Assembly (NCBI RefSeq): GCF_028476545.1
Contig: NW_026731611.1
Location: forward strand, 771,001-835,000
DNA length: 64,000 nucleotides
Direction of reading: 5' to 3'
Source of the DNA: Physella acuta
Taxonomy: Eukaryota; Mollusca; Gastropoda; Physidae
Shown in pieces: positions 1 to 11,826 of the stretch. Made by a program: the position numbers and the translations under genes. The first letter of the stretch is position 1, and each line of letters starts with the position of its first letter. Below the pieces are notes generated by a model. It made no database searches and was not told where the DNA came from. It worked only from the letters and a program-made list of their open reading frames with translations.

Positions 1-199
1 TGGGGTGACACATTATGTAGGCCTGTATACAGCCCACGTGTTAAAGACACAACCAATATCTAAATATGGACAATCTTGGTAATAATTTGTCTACGGCAAA
101 CATAAAACTATTTTGGTAGTTGTTTCAACAATTTTTAAAAATCAGCATTTGATAAGGTTTGTTTTAACCAGACTGATTCACTAAACTTTAACATTCAGT
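1..199. other. Left edge, no gene seen
   Basis: AT-rich unique-looking sequence with no open frame of note. It ends at 192-199 with the left 8-base target duplication (CATTCAGT) of the hAT-type element that follows. Confidence 0.6.
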
Positions 200-500
200 C
201 AGAGGCGTAGCGACCCTTCCCGGCGCCCGGGAACAAATTTTCGATTTGCACCCCCCCCCCTCAAGATTTCGATTTCCACCCCCCCCCCCTTCCTCAAACT
301 TTCGATTTGCACCCCCCCCCCCTTTCCTCAAACTTTCGATTTGCACCCCCCCCCCCTCAAGATTTCGATTTCCACCCCCCCCCCCCCTTCCTCAAACTTT
401 CGATTTGCACCCCCCTCAAACTTTTTATTTGCCCCCCCCCTCAAGCTTTCAATTTATTTTTCCAACCCATTTATGCCCCCCCCCCCTCGCTACGCCTCTG
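200..500. mobile_element. hAT-type MITE, CAGAGGCGTAGCGA family, copy 1
   Basis: Terminal inverted repeats CAGAGGCGTAGCGA (left) and TCGCTACGCCTCTG (right) bound 301 bases. The element is flanked by a perfect 8-base direct repeat CATTCAGT at 192-199 and 501-508. An 8-base duplication with CAG..CTG ends is the hallmark of the hAT superfamily. There is no transposase, so it is non-autonomous. The interior is a run of short modules, each a CGATTT or TTTCGATTTGC block followed by a poly-C tract, about seven modules here. Proline-rich reading frames across it are a by-product of poly-C. Confidence 0.9.
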
Positions 501-508
501 CATTCAGT

Positions 509-966
509 CTACTGGATCCATCATTCAGAACATAACAATGCTATACTGACCTATTGGATCCATCATTCAGAACATAATGATGCTATACTGACCTATTGGA
601 TCCATCATTCAGAACATAATGATGCTATACTGTCCTATTGGATCCATCATTCAGAACATAATGATGCTATACTGTCCTATTGGATCCATCATTCAGAACA
701 TAATGATGCTATACTGACCTATTGGATCCATCATTCAGAACATAATGATGCTATACTGACCTATTGGATCCATCATTCAGAACATAATGATGCTATACTG
801 ACCTATTGGATCCATCATTCAGAACATAATGATGCTATACTGTCCTATTGGATCCATCACTCAGAGCATAATGATGCTATACTGACCTATTGGATCCATC
901 ATTCAGAACAAGATAATAATTAATATACTGACCGACCATCCTTCATAACACGATGATGCTATACTA
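509..966. repeat. 42-bp minisatellite, about 10 copies
   Basis: Tandem units of 42 bases containing TATTGGATCCATCATTCAG and AATGATGCTATACTG. The middle units are nearly identical; the first and last are degenerate. Because 42 is divisible by three, one frame stays open and reads as a repeated 14-residue motif (YWIHHSEHNDAIL plus T or S). I see no start, splice or conservation evidence that it is translated. The array abuts the hAT element on its left. Confidence 0.93.
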
Positions 967-1263
967 TATTTCACATCCACATTACTTACTTCAATGACAC
1001 ATTTTTAATTATTTAATAATTTATTTAATAACAAATCGAATGTGTGCTGTAAATCTTCTAAAATGTGATAGGATTTTAAAACTGGTGCTATTTATCATAA
1101 AGTTTGTTAAAGACAATATCATGTCATAAACCTGCTTTAGAAATTCTTCTATTAGAAACTATTTTATATTTCCCCTGTACAAGTAGTCATCGTGCCTGCA
1201 GTCAATGCCATGTTTGCTAAACGATAGATGACATTTATATATCTTTTTAAAAATTATAAATAA
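967..1263. other. Spacer, nothing recognised
   Basis: AT-rich spacer between two minisatellites. No reading frame, RNA gene or recognisable repeat seen. Confidence 0.5.
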
Positions 1264-1555
1264 ACAGGATAATTGTAAGTTTTATTGTGTATCCCAGTTT
1301 ACAGGATAATTGTAAGTTTTTTGTGTGTATCCCAATCAACAGGATAATTGTAAGTTTTATTGTGTATCCCAGTTTACAGGATAATTGTAAGTTTTATTGT
1401 GTATCCTAATCAACAGGATAATTGTATGTTTTATTGTGTATCCCAGTTTACAGGATAATTGTAAGTTTTATTGTGTATCACAATCGACAGGATAATTGTA
1501 AGTTTTATTGTGTATCCCAAGCAACAGGATAATTGTAAGTTTTATCGTGTATCCC
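1264..1555. repeat. 37-38-bp minisatellite, about 8 copies
   Basis: Units start ACAGGATAATTGTAAG and contain TTTTATTGTGTATCCC. Unit ends alternate between CAGTTT and CAATC forms, suggesting a dimeric history in the first half of the array. Confidence 0.92.
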
Positions 1556-2037
1556 TCTCCCTAGATGCACTAAAAAAGGTGTTTATATTGTCAATAGTTA
1601 ACCTAACACTAGCTATATAGTATTGCTCTAACGTCATCATTGTTAATCTAACACTAGCCTACACAATACGCTACTTCCTCTAATTATTTTGATATTGTGC
1701 CTCCACTTCAGTAGGGATGAAATTGAAGAACTCAACAAAACAACTCTTCAAACATTTGACTTGAAGAAAAGCAATTATTGTGACGTTTTTTATTGTCTCA
1801 TGTTATCAGAAACTCGTTAAACAAAAACTCTGGTTTCAAGAAAAACATCTTGGCGATGTAGCTAATTAATAAACGAATATTTTAATTGTAGTATGTTTTT
1901 AGAACAGAAATTTGATACAAGTTGACAGGGGAAAAAACTCTGGATTATTTATTTAACTACAGACTGTGGATTCAAGTTCTTTAGTCCTTGTAATATTGTG
2001 TGATTTTGGTTGTACAGGATAGAGGTTTGACTTTTAG
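1556..2037. other. Spacer, nothing recognised
   Basis: AT-rich sequence with stops in all frames and no recognised repeat. Confidence 0.5.
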
Positions 2038-2233
2038 TAATGACAGAATAGCTAATGACAGAATACATAAATGACAGAATACGTAAATGACAGAAAACCT
2101 AAATGACAGAATACCTAAATGACAGAATACCTAAATGACAGAATACCTAAATGATAGAATACCTAAATGACAGAATACCTAAATGACAGAATACCTAAAT
2201 GACAGAATACCTAAATGACAGAATACCTAATTT
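2038..2233. repeat. 15-bp minisatellite, about 13 copies
   Basis: Tandem units AAATGACAGAATACCT-like, 15 bases each. The left-most units are more diverged and the right half is almost homogeneous. Confidence 0.92.
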
Positions 2234-2561
2234 CTAGGACTAAATGCATGTCTTACAATCAGAACTTTATTTTTTAATATAAAATTTCAAAGATGTTGAA
2301 TTTATAAAATCCGCTCTCTCTCTCTCTTCCCCTCTCCATGTATCTTGTCCCTATCACCTTCTCGTATCCCCTCTCCTCGTCAACCGATTCCAAGCAAGAG
2401 AAACATTTCTCCAACGGGTGCTGGGTATCAACACAGCTGAGCGGACACACTTGATTCACTTTCAAAACTGCACGGCAGAGATTTGAGACACAAACTGAAG
2501 ATTAAACCCTCGACACTACTCGCTGGTAGATATAAACAATTGAGCTTGAGTGCAATAAACA

Positions 2562-2664
2562 CAAACTAAAAACCACTAACTAAAAACCACAAACTAAAAA
2601 CCACTAACTAAAAACCACTAACTAAAAACCACTAACTAAAAACCGCTAACTAAAAACCACAAAC
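2562..2664. repeat. 14-bp minisatellite, about 7 copies
   Basis: Tandem AACTAAAAACCACT-type units of 14 bases with single-base variants (CACT, CGCT, CACA). Confidence 0.9.
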
Positions 2665-3497
2665 AAAAGTGTTGCAATTCGTCAGACAAAGTTCGACTGA
2701 CAATATTTTAAAGAATGATAGTGTGATACACTACACTTTCTAATGGAAACCATTCATCAGTGTTACTCCCGATTGCACTGGAGTTAATGGGAGCTAAAAA
2801 ATAAAACCATTCATTACTTTATGTCAATTCAATGTTTATTTAGAATCCCACGGGGAACTACAAAAATGTTTACAAAAAGACTAATTTGTTCACTGATTTT
2901 ATTTGTCCCTTTAATTTAATCATTGTGTTTACCTTGTTAATTATTGTCCTACATATTTTTAGTTGTTTTTGTGTGAGATAAAGTATTTGTATGTTGGCTA
3001 TATCTTTGTTAAAATTAAGTTAGTTATTGCATTTGTTTTGTTAAATTAATTATTGCTTCTATCTTGATACACAAGTTATTCTGTATACACCAAATACAGG
3101 TTAAAATACACGTATCCTACTTGATATGTTTTGAAACAAAAATAATCGTGTCAATTAATTTGAGCAGTTCAACGTAAAGTATACATTCTGGTAACTAATG
3201 AACAGATTACATTTAACTTTAGCCGTGTCTATCAGCTGATCAACAGTGGACTCGCTCGGCCAATACAAATGTGACTAATAATAGCTTTTAGCTTGTTGTC
3301 CTAAGTAATAGAGGTCTTTGTGACCCATTTCATGTCTGATTTGACCTTTAGATAAGGTCAGACTGCTGGACACTTAATTCCGATTGTAAAGGAAGAATCT
3401 GACAACTTACTGCCAGTTTGCTCGATGGAAATCTATGGCGGGCAAACATTAGGTTCGCCTAAGTTCTCTTCATCTGTTCTGTAAACCTAAGCTACGT
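2665..3497. other. Spacer, no gene seen
   Basis: AT-rich, stop-dense in all frames. No repeat family that recurs elsewhere in the window was noticed. Confidence 0.5.
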
Positions 3498-3817
3498 TGT
3501 TTAAAGCGTGCTGTTTAAAGCGTGCTGATTAAAGCGTGCTGTTTAAAGCGTGCTGTTTAAAGCGTGCTGTTTAAAGCGTGCTGTTTAAAGCGTGCTGTTT
3601 AAAGCGTGCTGTTTAAAGCGTGGTGTTTAAAGCGTGCTGTTTAAAGCGTGCTGTTTAAAGCGTGCTGTTTAAAGCGTGCTGTTTAAAGCGTGCTGTTTAA
3701 AGCGTGCTGTTTAAAGCGTGCTGTTTAAAGCGTGCTGTTTAAAGCGTGCTGTTTAAAGCGTGCTGTTTAAAGCGTGCTGTTTAAAGCGTGCTGTTTAAAG
3801 CGTGCTGTTTAAAGCGT
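3498..3817. repeat. 14-bp minisatellite, about 23 copies
   Basis: Tandem GTTTAAAGCGTGCT. Nearly all units are identical (one GATTAAAG and one GTGGT variant), implying recent expansion or homogenisation. There are no spacers, so it is not a CRISPR array. Confidence 0.95.
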
Positions 3818-4159
3818 AAATTGGGCTTAATGGAAAGAGCACTCAAGTGTAAAATTTATTGTTTTGTTTTGAGTTGCCTACATCTTGGGTACTTTGTTCA
3901 TGTCACAGGGATGGTTTAGTGATGTAATCAACTATTACAAAAAATTTACAGGGATGATTTAGATGATGTAATCAACTATTACAAAAATATTTTTTGAAAA
4001 AATGTAACTGAAGTACTTTTTCCACCGAGCCTTCTATTGTTCTTGATACACTGGTATAGTTTTACAGACAGAGCAGAGTTGAGGCACCAAGACTGGCTGC
4101 TACGACACACACAGACAGTATGGTCTACTCCATGCTCCACGCGCAAGTCTTTGTATCTA

Positions 4160-4310
4160 ACATACGCACACGCACACTCACTCACAAACACACACACACA
4201 CATGCACACACATACTCACACATTCACACATTAACACACGCACACTCACTCACACATTCACACACACTCTCACACACACGCACACTCTCTCTCACACACA
4301 CATACAATTT
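4160..4310. repeat. CA-rich microsatellite tract
   Basis: Imperfect (CA)n interspersed with CTCACTCACACATTCACAC-type modules. Histidine/threonine-rich reading frames on both strands here come from the simple repeat. Confidence 0.9.
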
Positions 4311-5799
4311 GAAAATTTTTAGTTATCATAGGACCCTTAATTGTATTAGAAACGAGTCAAAAATTATTTACAAAATTTGAACGCAAACCCACCCACCCAC
4401 ATCCAGATATTTTGACCTAAGAAAAAGCTAATAACAAAAAAAATGTGTTTGACACTTCGCTGTTAAATCCACACATAAAATAGAAAATAAAACAAAATAT
4501 CTTTCTGTATTACAAACTGTTGGCGCTAAAATGTGCAAGGATGCATGAGAGGCCAATAATTTCTTACATAGTTTTAGTTTATTTTGTTCTTTTTTAAATT
4601 TTTACTTTTAGTAACTTAGAATAAAAAAGTAGGTCGATATACAAGTTTTTAAGAACAATTAATTAAGTTAATTAGTACCTAATTTCTTTTGTTCTTTTAG
4701 TCAACGCCCCTCCCGCCTAAAACTTGTGTACCAAGATCCAGTGAGTGGTTTGGGGTCAACTGTAAACGGCAATCAATTGTACATCAGTAATGTCTGAGGT
4801 GTGAAAACACACGTGAACACAACTCACCCCAGCCAACCAATGGATCGCCAGAACTACTTAGCCATTTATCTTCCTTTTTGTTATTGAATATAGTAATATT
4901 TTAACAAAGTTTTAAAGACTAATGTAATATCTCAATCGATTAAAATAGAATGTTCTTGCGTTGTCACCAGAAAAGAATTTTAACTGTAAAACGAAAACAC
5001 TTCATTAGAAGAGGGTCAAAATTGAGCTAGAAGATTTGACCACAAAGCCACCCACCCTCAGACATTGTGATCTAAGATAAAAAAAAAAGGAAATTAATGC
5101 AGTGTCTCTCTTTACTGGAATCAACGTTGCAATTATCGAAAACAATTAACATTTTAAAGCGATGCATAATTGGAGCTCTCACAAGACAGTTCCATTAATT
5201 ATCCAGTTTTTGTTTCCTTGACAGCCGGAAGTCACATTACTTGCCGGAAGTGCCATTCATATCCTGAAAATAAAACAGACTGAAAGTAAAAAATGTTACA
5301 AACGAATGTTGACGTTGTCTGCTTCTTTATTTCTCTGTCTTTTATTCATTCATCCGATCGCCATCAAATTGAGGGAAGCTGCCTAGCCCACTCCAGCGAA
5401 TGTAACTAGCCTAATTGTTGTTTAAATATACATGGGCCGACGCCCCGGTGGTAGTGTGCGGTTGGGCGCCCGGAGTTCTCCTGCGGCTATCTTAGCACCA
5501 GGCACCGCTGATTGGAACGCTTGTACTGAAATCAACTCCGCTGTTCCTGGACAACAGTACGCGCGACATGTAGTCTAGCTGTTTATAAACTAACAAGCCA
5601 TAGGTACACGTTCCACGGGAATTATAGGCCTATATATTAAAAAAAAAAATTTAAAACCAATTAGATGTTATATACATTATTAGTTAACACAACACCATAT
5701 TAAATGCATACACTGATTAAGAGATTTAACTGATTCCGTTAAAATCCCGGCTGTTCAATGGAATTTGTGGTTTTTTTTTTAAAGTAATTAATACTATTA
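4311..5799. other. Spacer with short GC-rich island, no gene seen
   Basis: Mostly AT-rich and stop-dense. Two places (about 4330-4430 and 4900-5060) share a weak GAGTCAAAA..TTTGA..CCCACCCAC pattern with 43560-43670, suggesting an old interspersed repeat. A compact GC-rich block at about 5429-5550 stands out from its surroundings. No reading frame or RNA gene could be assigned to it. Confidence 0.4.
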
Positions 5800-5960
5800 C
5801 ACTTTGTAAACACTTTTCCGGGTGCATAATTAAAAAAGTGTTTCTACATTCGAATATGCCTTTTTTTTCTTCTTTAAATAACCTAAATTTATAAATTTAA
5901 AACATCCAACATATTATTTTCAACTCAAGTCCGCATCTTCAAGATCTCCATATATCGCCG
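5800..5960. repeat. Interspersed repeat, same family as 54250-54415
   Basis: Shares ordered blocks with 54250-54415: AACACTTTTCCGG, TGCATAA, CTACATTCGAATA, AACATATTATTTTCAAC and CCATATATCGC. No open frame. Family not identified. Confidence 0.7.
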
Positions 5961-6415
5961 AATATTAATTAGTACTTGTACATATCCAGGGTCCAGAGTC
6001 TGCCAATGTTATCTTGCTCGGAACCTTCCATGACGAATGGACACACTATAAAAAGCTAAAGAAAAAATAGAGTTGTTACAGTATAAACTCTGATTTGACA
6101 CAGACTGAGATGGGGGAGGGGCGGGCGAACTGAGGCTTAATTTTTGACGTTGGTCTTACATAAGTCAGTGTACACCCAAGCAGCCGTCTGTTTCTTATCT
6201 TTGACTCAATTATTTAGTACTGAAGCACAAAATGAGCTTTTATATTTTACTACCGCTTTTGGAACCCTATTAGAGCCAGCGCCCGGGGCGGCCGCACAAA
6301 ACACCCTCCCCTAGTTAAACCTCTGGGGAAGGGGGGGGGGAGGTCTTTTAAAGAATAAAAAAAAAGAAAACTGAGAATCTGTTATAATCGTGCTATGAAA
6401 GTCGTGGCCGGGGAT

Positions 6416-6672
6416 CAGAGTTTCTTCCAGGCATCCCCCTACCCCCCCCCCCCCCCCCCCCGAAGAAAGTCTGCCGCAAACCCCCGCCGAACGAAATGGA
6501 ATTTATACAGAAAACATATACTTTTACCACTGTCCACCCCCCCCCCCGGAAAATGTCGTCCGCCTTCTACTCCCCCCCCCCAAAATATCAAGTCCCCCCC
6601 CCCCGAAAATATCAAGTCCCCCCCCGTCCCCCCCCCCCCCGGAGAAAAAAGTCAGGAAAGGAAGAAACACTG
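6416..6672. mobile_element. hAT-type MITE, TTTCTTCCAG family, copy 1
   Basis: Left end CAGAGTTTCTTCCAGGCATC and right end GGAAGAAACACTG form inverted repeats. The interior holds poly-C tracts and a GAACGAAATGGAATTTATA block found in the copies at 21468 and 21895. Flanking octamers CCGGGGAT and CTGGGGAA match at 6 of 8 positions, as expected of an older target duplication. Non-autonomous, no transposase. Confidence 0.75.
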
Positions 6673-7459
6673 CTGGGGAATATTGTGACGTCGGGTACAT
6701 GAACAGGTGTAGGTGTTGATTTTGTGGCGAGACGTGACGTTAGGATAGGTGTAGGTTAAAATCGGCTTACGTGACGTCATTTGAGGACTTTAATCCTCCG
6801 CATACGGTAACGATTAAAAGGTTGAGATAGCTATTCAAGAAACACGATATTTTTCCAGGCAGGATCAACGGATAGTATGATGGTAATTGAATCCATGAGT
6901 GAAAGTCAGACAAAAGCCGATCATAACCACGGGGTTACATTTGAACGAGACCATCTCTTAATGTCCACACATCCGGACACAATGACAGTTTTATTAGACG
7001 ATAACGGCTAGAAATAGATAGTCATTTAAAATTAATAGCAGGCAGACATAACATAGACTACACTATCACGTAGCTCGTACTAACGAACATCATGTAATGA
7101 ATAGTGTACTTTTTATTGGTTGTTTTATCGTGGTTTTTTTTCCCACTGAGAGCAAACTAAATACGGCACTGATGTTTTATTCAAATAGAAAAATGTACAA
7201 GAGGCGGAAGAAAAAGTCTTCCCAAAGATGACCAGTGGGGGATATCAGGGTAATTATAGCTTGGAAAATGAAGCTCAATGCAATTAAGCTCCGTGTAATT
7301 TGCTCGGATGGTGACTGGAAACGAGGTCTGACTGCAATGATCACATGCACTAATTAATCAAATTAATTTGTTACACGGGCAGCAGTAAAAAAATAATTTC
7401 CGACAGCGATTCATACACGTCAGTTAAAGCTGGATTTGAATAAAGACTTTTCCAACAGA
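6673..7459. other. Spacer, no gene seen
   Basis: Stop-dense sequence with no repeat noticed and no coding signature. Confidence 0.5.
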
Positions 7460-9372
7460 AGACACGGGCAAGGGAATAAAGTTACAGAGGCGAGATTAAG
7501 ACAGGCTGGGGAATAAAGTTACAGAGGCTAGGTTAAGACAGGCTGGGGAATAAAGTTACAGAGGTGAGGTTAAGACAGGCTGGGGAATAAAGTTACAGAG
7601 GCGAGGTTAAGACAGGCTGGGGAATAAAGTTACAGAGGTGAGGTTAAGACAGGCTGGGGAATAAAGTTACAGAGGCGAGGTTAAGACAGGCTGGGGAATA
7701 AAGTTACAGAGGTAAGGTTAAGACAGGCTAGGGAATAAAGTTACAGAGACAGGCTAGGGAATAAAGTTACAGAAGACACGGGCAAGGGAATAAAGTTACA
7801 GAGGTGAGGTTAAGACAGGCTGGGGAATAAAGTTACAGAGACAGGCTAGGGAATAAAGTTACAGAAGACACGGGCAAGGGAATAAAGTTACAGAGGTGAG
7901 GTTAAGACAGGCTGGGGAATAAAGTTACAGAGACAGGCTAGGGAATAAAGTTACAGAGACAGGCTAGGGAATAAAGTTACAGAAGACAGGCTAGGGAATA
8001 AAGTTACAGAGGTGAGGTTAAGACAGGCTGGGGAATAAAGTTACAGAGTTAAGGTTAAGACAGGCTGGGGAATAAAGTTACAGAGGTGAGGTTAAGACAG
8101 GCTGGGGAATAAAGTTACAGAGGTGAGGTTAAGACAGGCTAGGGAATAAAGTTACAGAGGTGAGGTTAAGACAGGCTGGGGAATAAAGTTACAGAAGACA
8201 GGCTAGGGAATAAAGTTACAGAGGTGAGGTTAAGACAGACTGGGGAATAAAGTTACAGAGACAGGCTAGGGAATAAAGTTACAGAGACAGGCTAGGGAAT
8301 AAAGTTACAGAGGTGAGGTTAAGACAGGCTGGGGAATAAAGTTACAGAGTTAAGGTTAAGACAGGCTGGGGAATAAAGTTACAGAGGTGAGGTTAAGACA
8401 GGCTGGGGAATAAAGTTACAGAGGTGAGGTTAAGACAGGCTGGGGAATAAAGTTACAGAAGACAGGCTAGGGAATAAAGTTACAGAGGTGAGGTTAAGAC
8501 AGGCTGGGGAATAAAGTTACAGAGACAGGTTAGGGAATAAAGTTACAGAAGACAGGCTAGGGAATAAAGTTACAGAAGACAGGCTAGGGAATAAAGTTAC
8601 AGAGGCGAGGTTAAGACAGACTGGGGAATAAAGTTACAGAGACAGGCTAGGGAATAAAGTTACAGAAGACAGGCTAGGGAATAAAGTTACAGAGGTGAGG
8701 TTAAGACAGGCTGGGGAATACAGTTACAGAGACAGGCTAGGGAATAAAGTTACAGAAGACACGGGCAAGGGAATAAAGTTACAGAAGACAGGCTAGGGAA
8801 TAAAGTTACAGAGGCGAGGTTAAGACAGACTGGGGAATAAAGTTACAGAGACAGGCTAGGGAATAAAGTTACAGAAGACAGGCTAGGGAATAAAGTTACA
8901 GAGGTGAGGTTAAGACAGGCTGGGGAATACAGTTACAGAGACAGGCTAGGGAATAAAGTTACAGAAGACACGGGCAAGGGAATAAAGTTACAGAAGACAG
9001 ACTGGGGAATAAAGTTACAGAGGTGAGGTTAAGACAGGCTGGGGAATAAAGTTACAGAAGACAGACTGGGGAATAAAGTTACAGAGGTGAGGTCAAGACA
9101 GACTGGGGAATAAAGTTACAGAAGACAGGCTGGGGAATAAAGTTACAGAGGTGAGGTTAAGACAGGCTGGGGAATAAAGTTACAGAGACAGGCTAGGGAA
9201 TAAAGTTACAGAAGACAGGCTAGGGAATAAAGTTACAGAGGTGAGGGTTAAGACAGGCTGGGGAATAAAGTTACAGAGACAGGCTAGGGAATAAAGTTAC
9301 AGAAGACAGACTGGGGAATAAAGTTACAGAGGTGAGGTCAAGACAGGCTGGGGAATAAAGTTACAGAGACAG
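7460..9372. repeat. 1.9-kb complex minisatellite (GGGAATAAAGTTACAG)
   Basis: Every unit shares the core GGGAATAAAGTTACAG. It is followed by one of a few linkers: a long one (AGGTGAGGTTAAGACAGGCT, unit about 38 bases), or short ones (AGACAGGCTA, AAGACAGGCTA, AAGACACGGGCAA; units about 25 to 28). The same order of long and short units recurs in blocks, so there is a higher-order layer. No open frame persists. Confidence 0.95.
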
Positions 9373-9578
9373 TGTCTAAAACGTAATAAAGCATAGGATC
9401 AAGTTGAAAAGCCGTCAACAATTCTTAATGTAAGCAATCGAGACCAAATAACAACGTCAAAATCCAGACGAAATACAGATATTGACAAGGAATATTTTAA
9501 ATTTGATGTTCACACATCTCTTTGCCTAGGTATAAAATCAAATGATTGTTCTATCGGGTAAATTCGAGGCTGCTGCAA

Positions 9579-10695
9579 TGACGTTGACTGTAGTGGACAA
9601 TGTGGCGTGAATTGACGTGGACAGTGATGGGCAATGTGGCGTGAATTGACGTAGACAGTGATGGGCAATGTGGCGTGAATTGAAGTGGACAGTGATGGAC
9701 AATGTGGCGTGAATTGACGTGGACAGTGATGGACAATGTGGCGTGAATTGACGTGGACAGTGATGGGCAATGTGGCGTGAATTGAAGTGGACAGTGATGG
9801 ACAATGTGGCGTGAATTGACGTGGACAGTGATGGACAATGTGGCGTGAATTGACGTGGACAGTGATGGGCAATGTGGCGGGAATTGACGTGGACAATGTG
9901 GCGTGAATTGACGTGGACAATGTGGCGTGAATTGAAGTGGACAGTGATGGACAATGTGGCGTGAATGGAAGTGGACAATGTGGCGTGAATTGAAGTGGAC
10001 AGTGATGGACAATTCTGCGTGAATTGACGTGGACAATGTGGCGTGAATTGAAATGGACAGTGATGGACAATGTGGCGTGAATTGAAGTGGACAATGTGGC
10101 GTGAATTGAAGTGGACAGTGATGGACAATGTGGCGTGAATTGAAGTGGACAATGTGGCGTGAATTGACGTGGACAATGTGGCGTGAATTGAAGTGGACAG
10201 TGATGGACAATGTGGCGTGAATTGAAGTGGACAGTGATGGACAATTCTGCGTGAATTGACGTGGACAATGTGGCGTGAACTGAAGTGGACAGTGATGGAC
10301 AATGTGGCGTGAATCGACGTGGACAGTGATGGACAATGTGGCGTGAATTGAAGTGGACAGTGATGGACAATGTGACGTGAAATAACGTGGACAGTGATGG
10401 ATAACGTGGCGTGAATTGACGTAGACAGTGATGGGCAATGTGGCGTGAATTGAAGTGGACAGTGATGGACAATGTGGCGTGAATCGACGTGGACAGTGAT
10501 GGACAATGTGGCGTGAATTGAAGTGGACAGTGATGGACAATGTGACGTGAAATAACGTGGACAGTGATGGATAACGTGGCGTGAATTGACGTGGACAGTG
10601 ATGGATAATGTGGCGTGAATTGAAGTGGACAGTGATGGACAATGTGGCGTGAATTGACGTGGACAGTGATGGACAATGTGACGTGAATTGAAGTG
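9579..10695. repeat. 1.1-kb minisatellite, 34-bp and 24-bp units
   Basis: Tandem GAATTGACGTGGACAGTGAT plus GGACAATGTGGCGT (34 bases), with a 24-base form lacking the GTGATGGACA segment. Variants AAGTGG and ACGTAG recur. The minus strand is open in all three frames over about 1 kb. That follows from the unit length (34 leaves remainder 1 on division by 3) and absence of stops in the unit, and is not evidence for a protein. Confidence 0.95.
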
Positions 10696-10908
10696 GCAAG
10701 GGACGAACTGCTTGACGCCCGTATAATTAGTCCGGCACCTACATATCTGCTATCAGAGTCCTTGCGGAGGAGGGGGGAAGGAGGGGGACACAAGAGGCCG
10801 TTAGCTGAGGAGGGCGAATCACAATGTCTGCCGTCTGAACTTTGATGGTGTCGTCAGCTCTTGTTTACCTCGGTCATACGATACGAGATCTCAAGTGTTA
10901 GTCGTGGT

Positions 10909-11530
10909 TATACAACACCAAATGTTGGATGTTATACAACACCAAATGTTGGATGTTATACAACACCAAATGTTGGATGTTATACAACACCAAATTTTGT
11001 ATGTTATACAACACCAAATGGTGGATGGTATCTAACATTTAATGTTGGATGTTTATACAACACTAAATGCTGGATGTTATACAACGCCAAAGGTTAGATG
11101 TTATGCATCACTAAATGTTGGATGTTATACAACATTAAATGTTGGATGATATACAACACTAAATGTTGGATGTTATACAAGACCAAATGTTGGATGTTAT
11201 ACAACACCAAATGTTGGATGTTATACAACACCAAATGTTGAATGTTATACAACACCAAATGTTGGATGTTATACAACACCAAATGTTGAATGTTATACAA
11301 CACCAAATGTTGGATGTTATACAACACCAAATGTTGAATGTTATACAACACCAAATGTTGGATGTTATACAACACCAAATGTTGAATGTTATACAACACC
11401 AAATGTTGGATGTTATACAACACCAAATGTTGGATGTTATACAACACCAAATGTTGGATGTTATACTACACCAAATGTTGAATGTTATCTAACACTAAAT
11501 GTTGGATGCTATACTACACTCCAATGTTTG
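10909..11530. repeat. 24-bp minisatellite, about 26 copies
   Basis: Tandem ATACAACACCAAATGTTGG plus ATGTT units of 24 bases. The array edges are degenerate; the centre alternates GTTGGATG and GTTGAATG forms, giving a 48-base dimer over part of the array. Open frames on both strands reflect an eight-codon unit. Confidence 0.94.
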
Positions 11531-11826
11531 ATGCTAAACGGCATTCAGGTTTAAATATGTTGCTCTTTGTATATACAATGTTATTATATCAGAAAAGATG
11601 TATTCTAGCAACAGATACAAATTAAGTAAATAAAAAGTATTTCTCAAAATCTACAATTTTGCAGAATTTTAAAAGTTATCTGATTATCTTTGAATTAGAA
11701 GTCTTAACATATTATTAATGTTGAAATCCGAAATAAAACAGCAGACATGTTTTAATTACCACAATTAGCTCACTCGTAATTAGACACCATGACGTCATTG
11801 ATTGATTGATTGTGTCCAGCTTCATG
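11531..11826. other. Spacer, nothing recognised
   Basis: AT-rich unique-looking sequence between two tandem arrays. Confidence 0.5.

Noticed and set aside
246-923. 225-codon plus-strand proline-rich and YWIHHSEH-repeat protein
   Set aside because: It fuses the poly-C interior of a hAT MITE with a 42-base minisatellite, two unrelated DNA pieces joined by a transposon insertion.
3498-3817. CRISPR-like array
   Set aside because: Units are directly adjacent with no spacers, and the context is a eukaryotic genome.
9510-10793. 427-codon minus-strand frame and two overlapping frames of 322 and 382 codons
   Set aside because: All lie in the 34/24-base minisatellite. Open frames follow from a stop-free unit whose length is not a multiple of three; the sequence is purely repetitive with no domain.
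11094-11492. Repeat proteins on both strands (LVLYNIQH and MLDVIQHQ)
   Set aside because: A 24-base stop-free unit keeps frames open on both strands; no other coding evidence.
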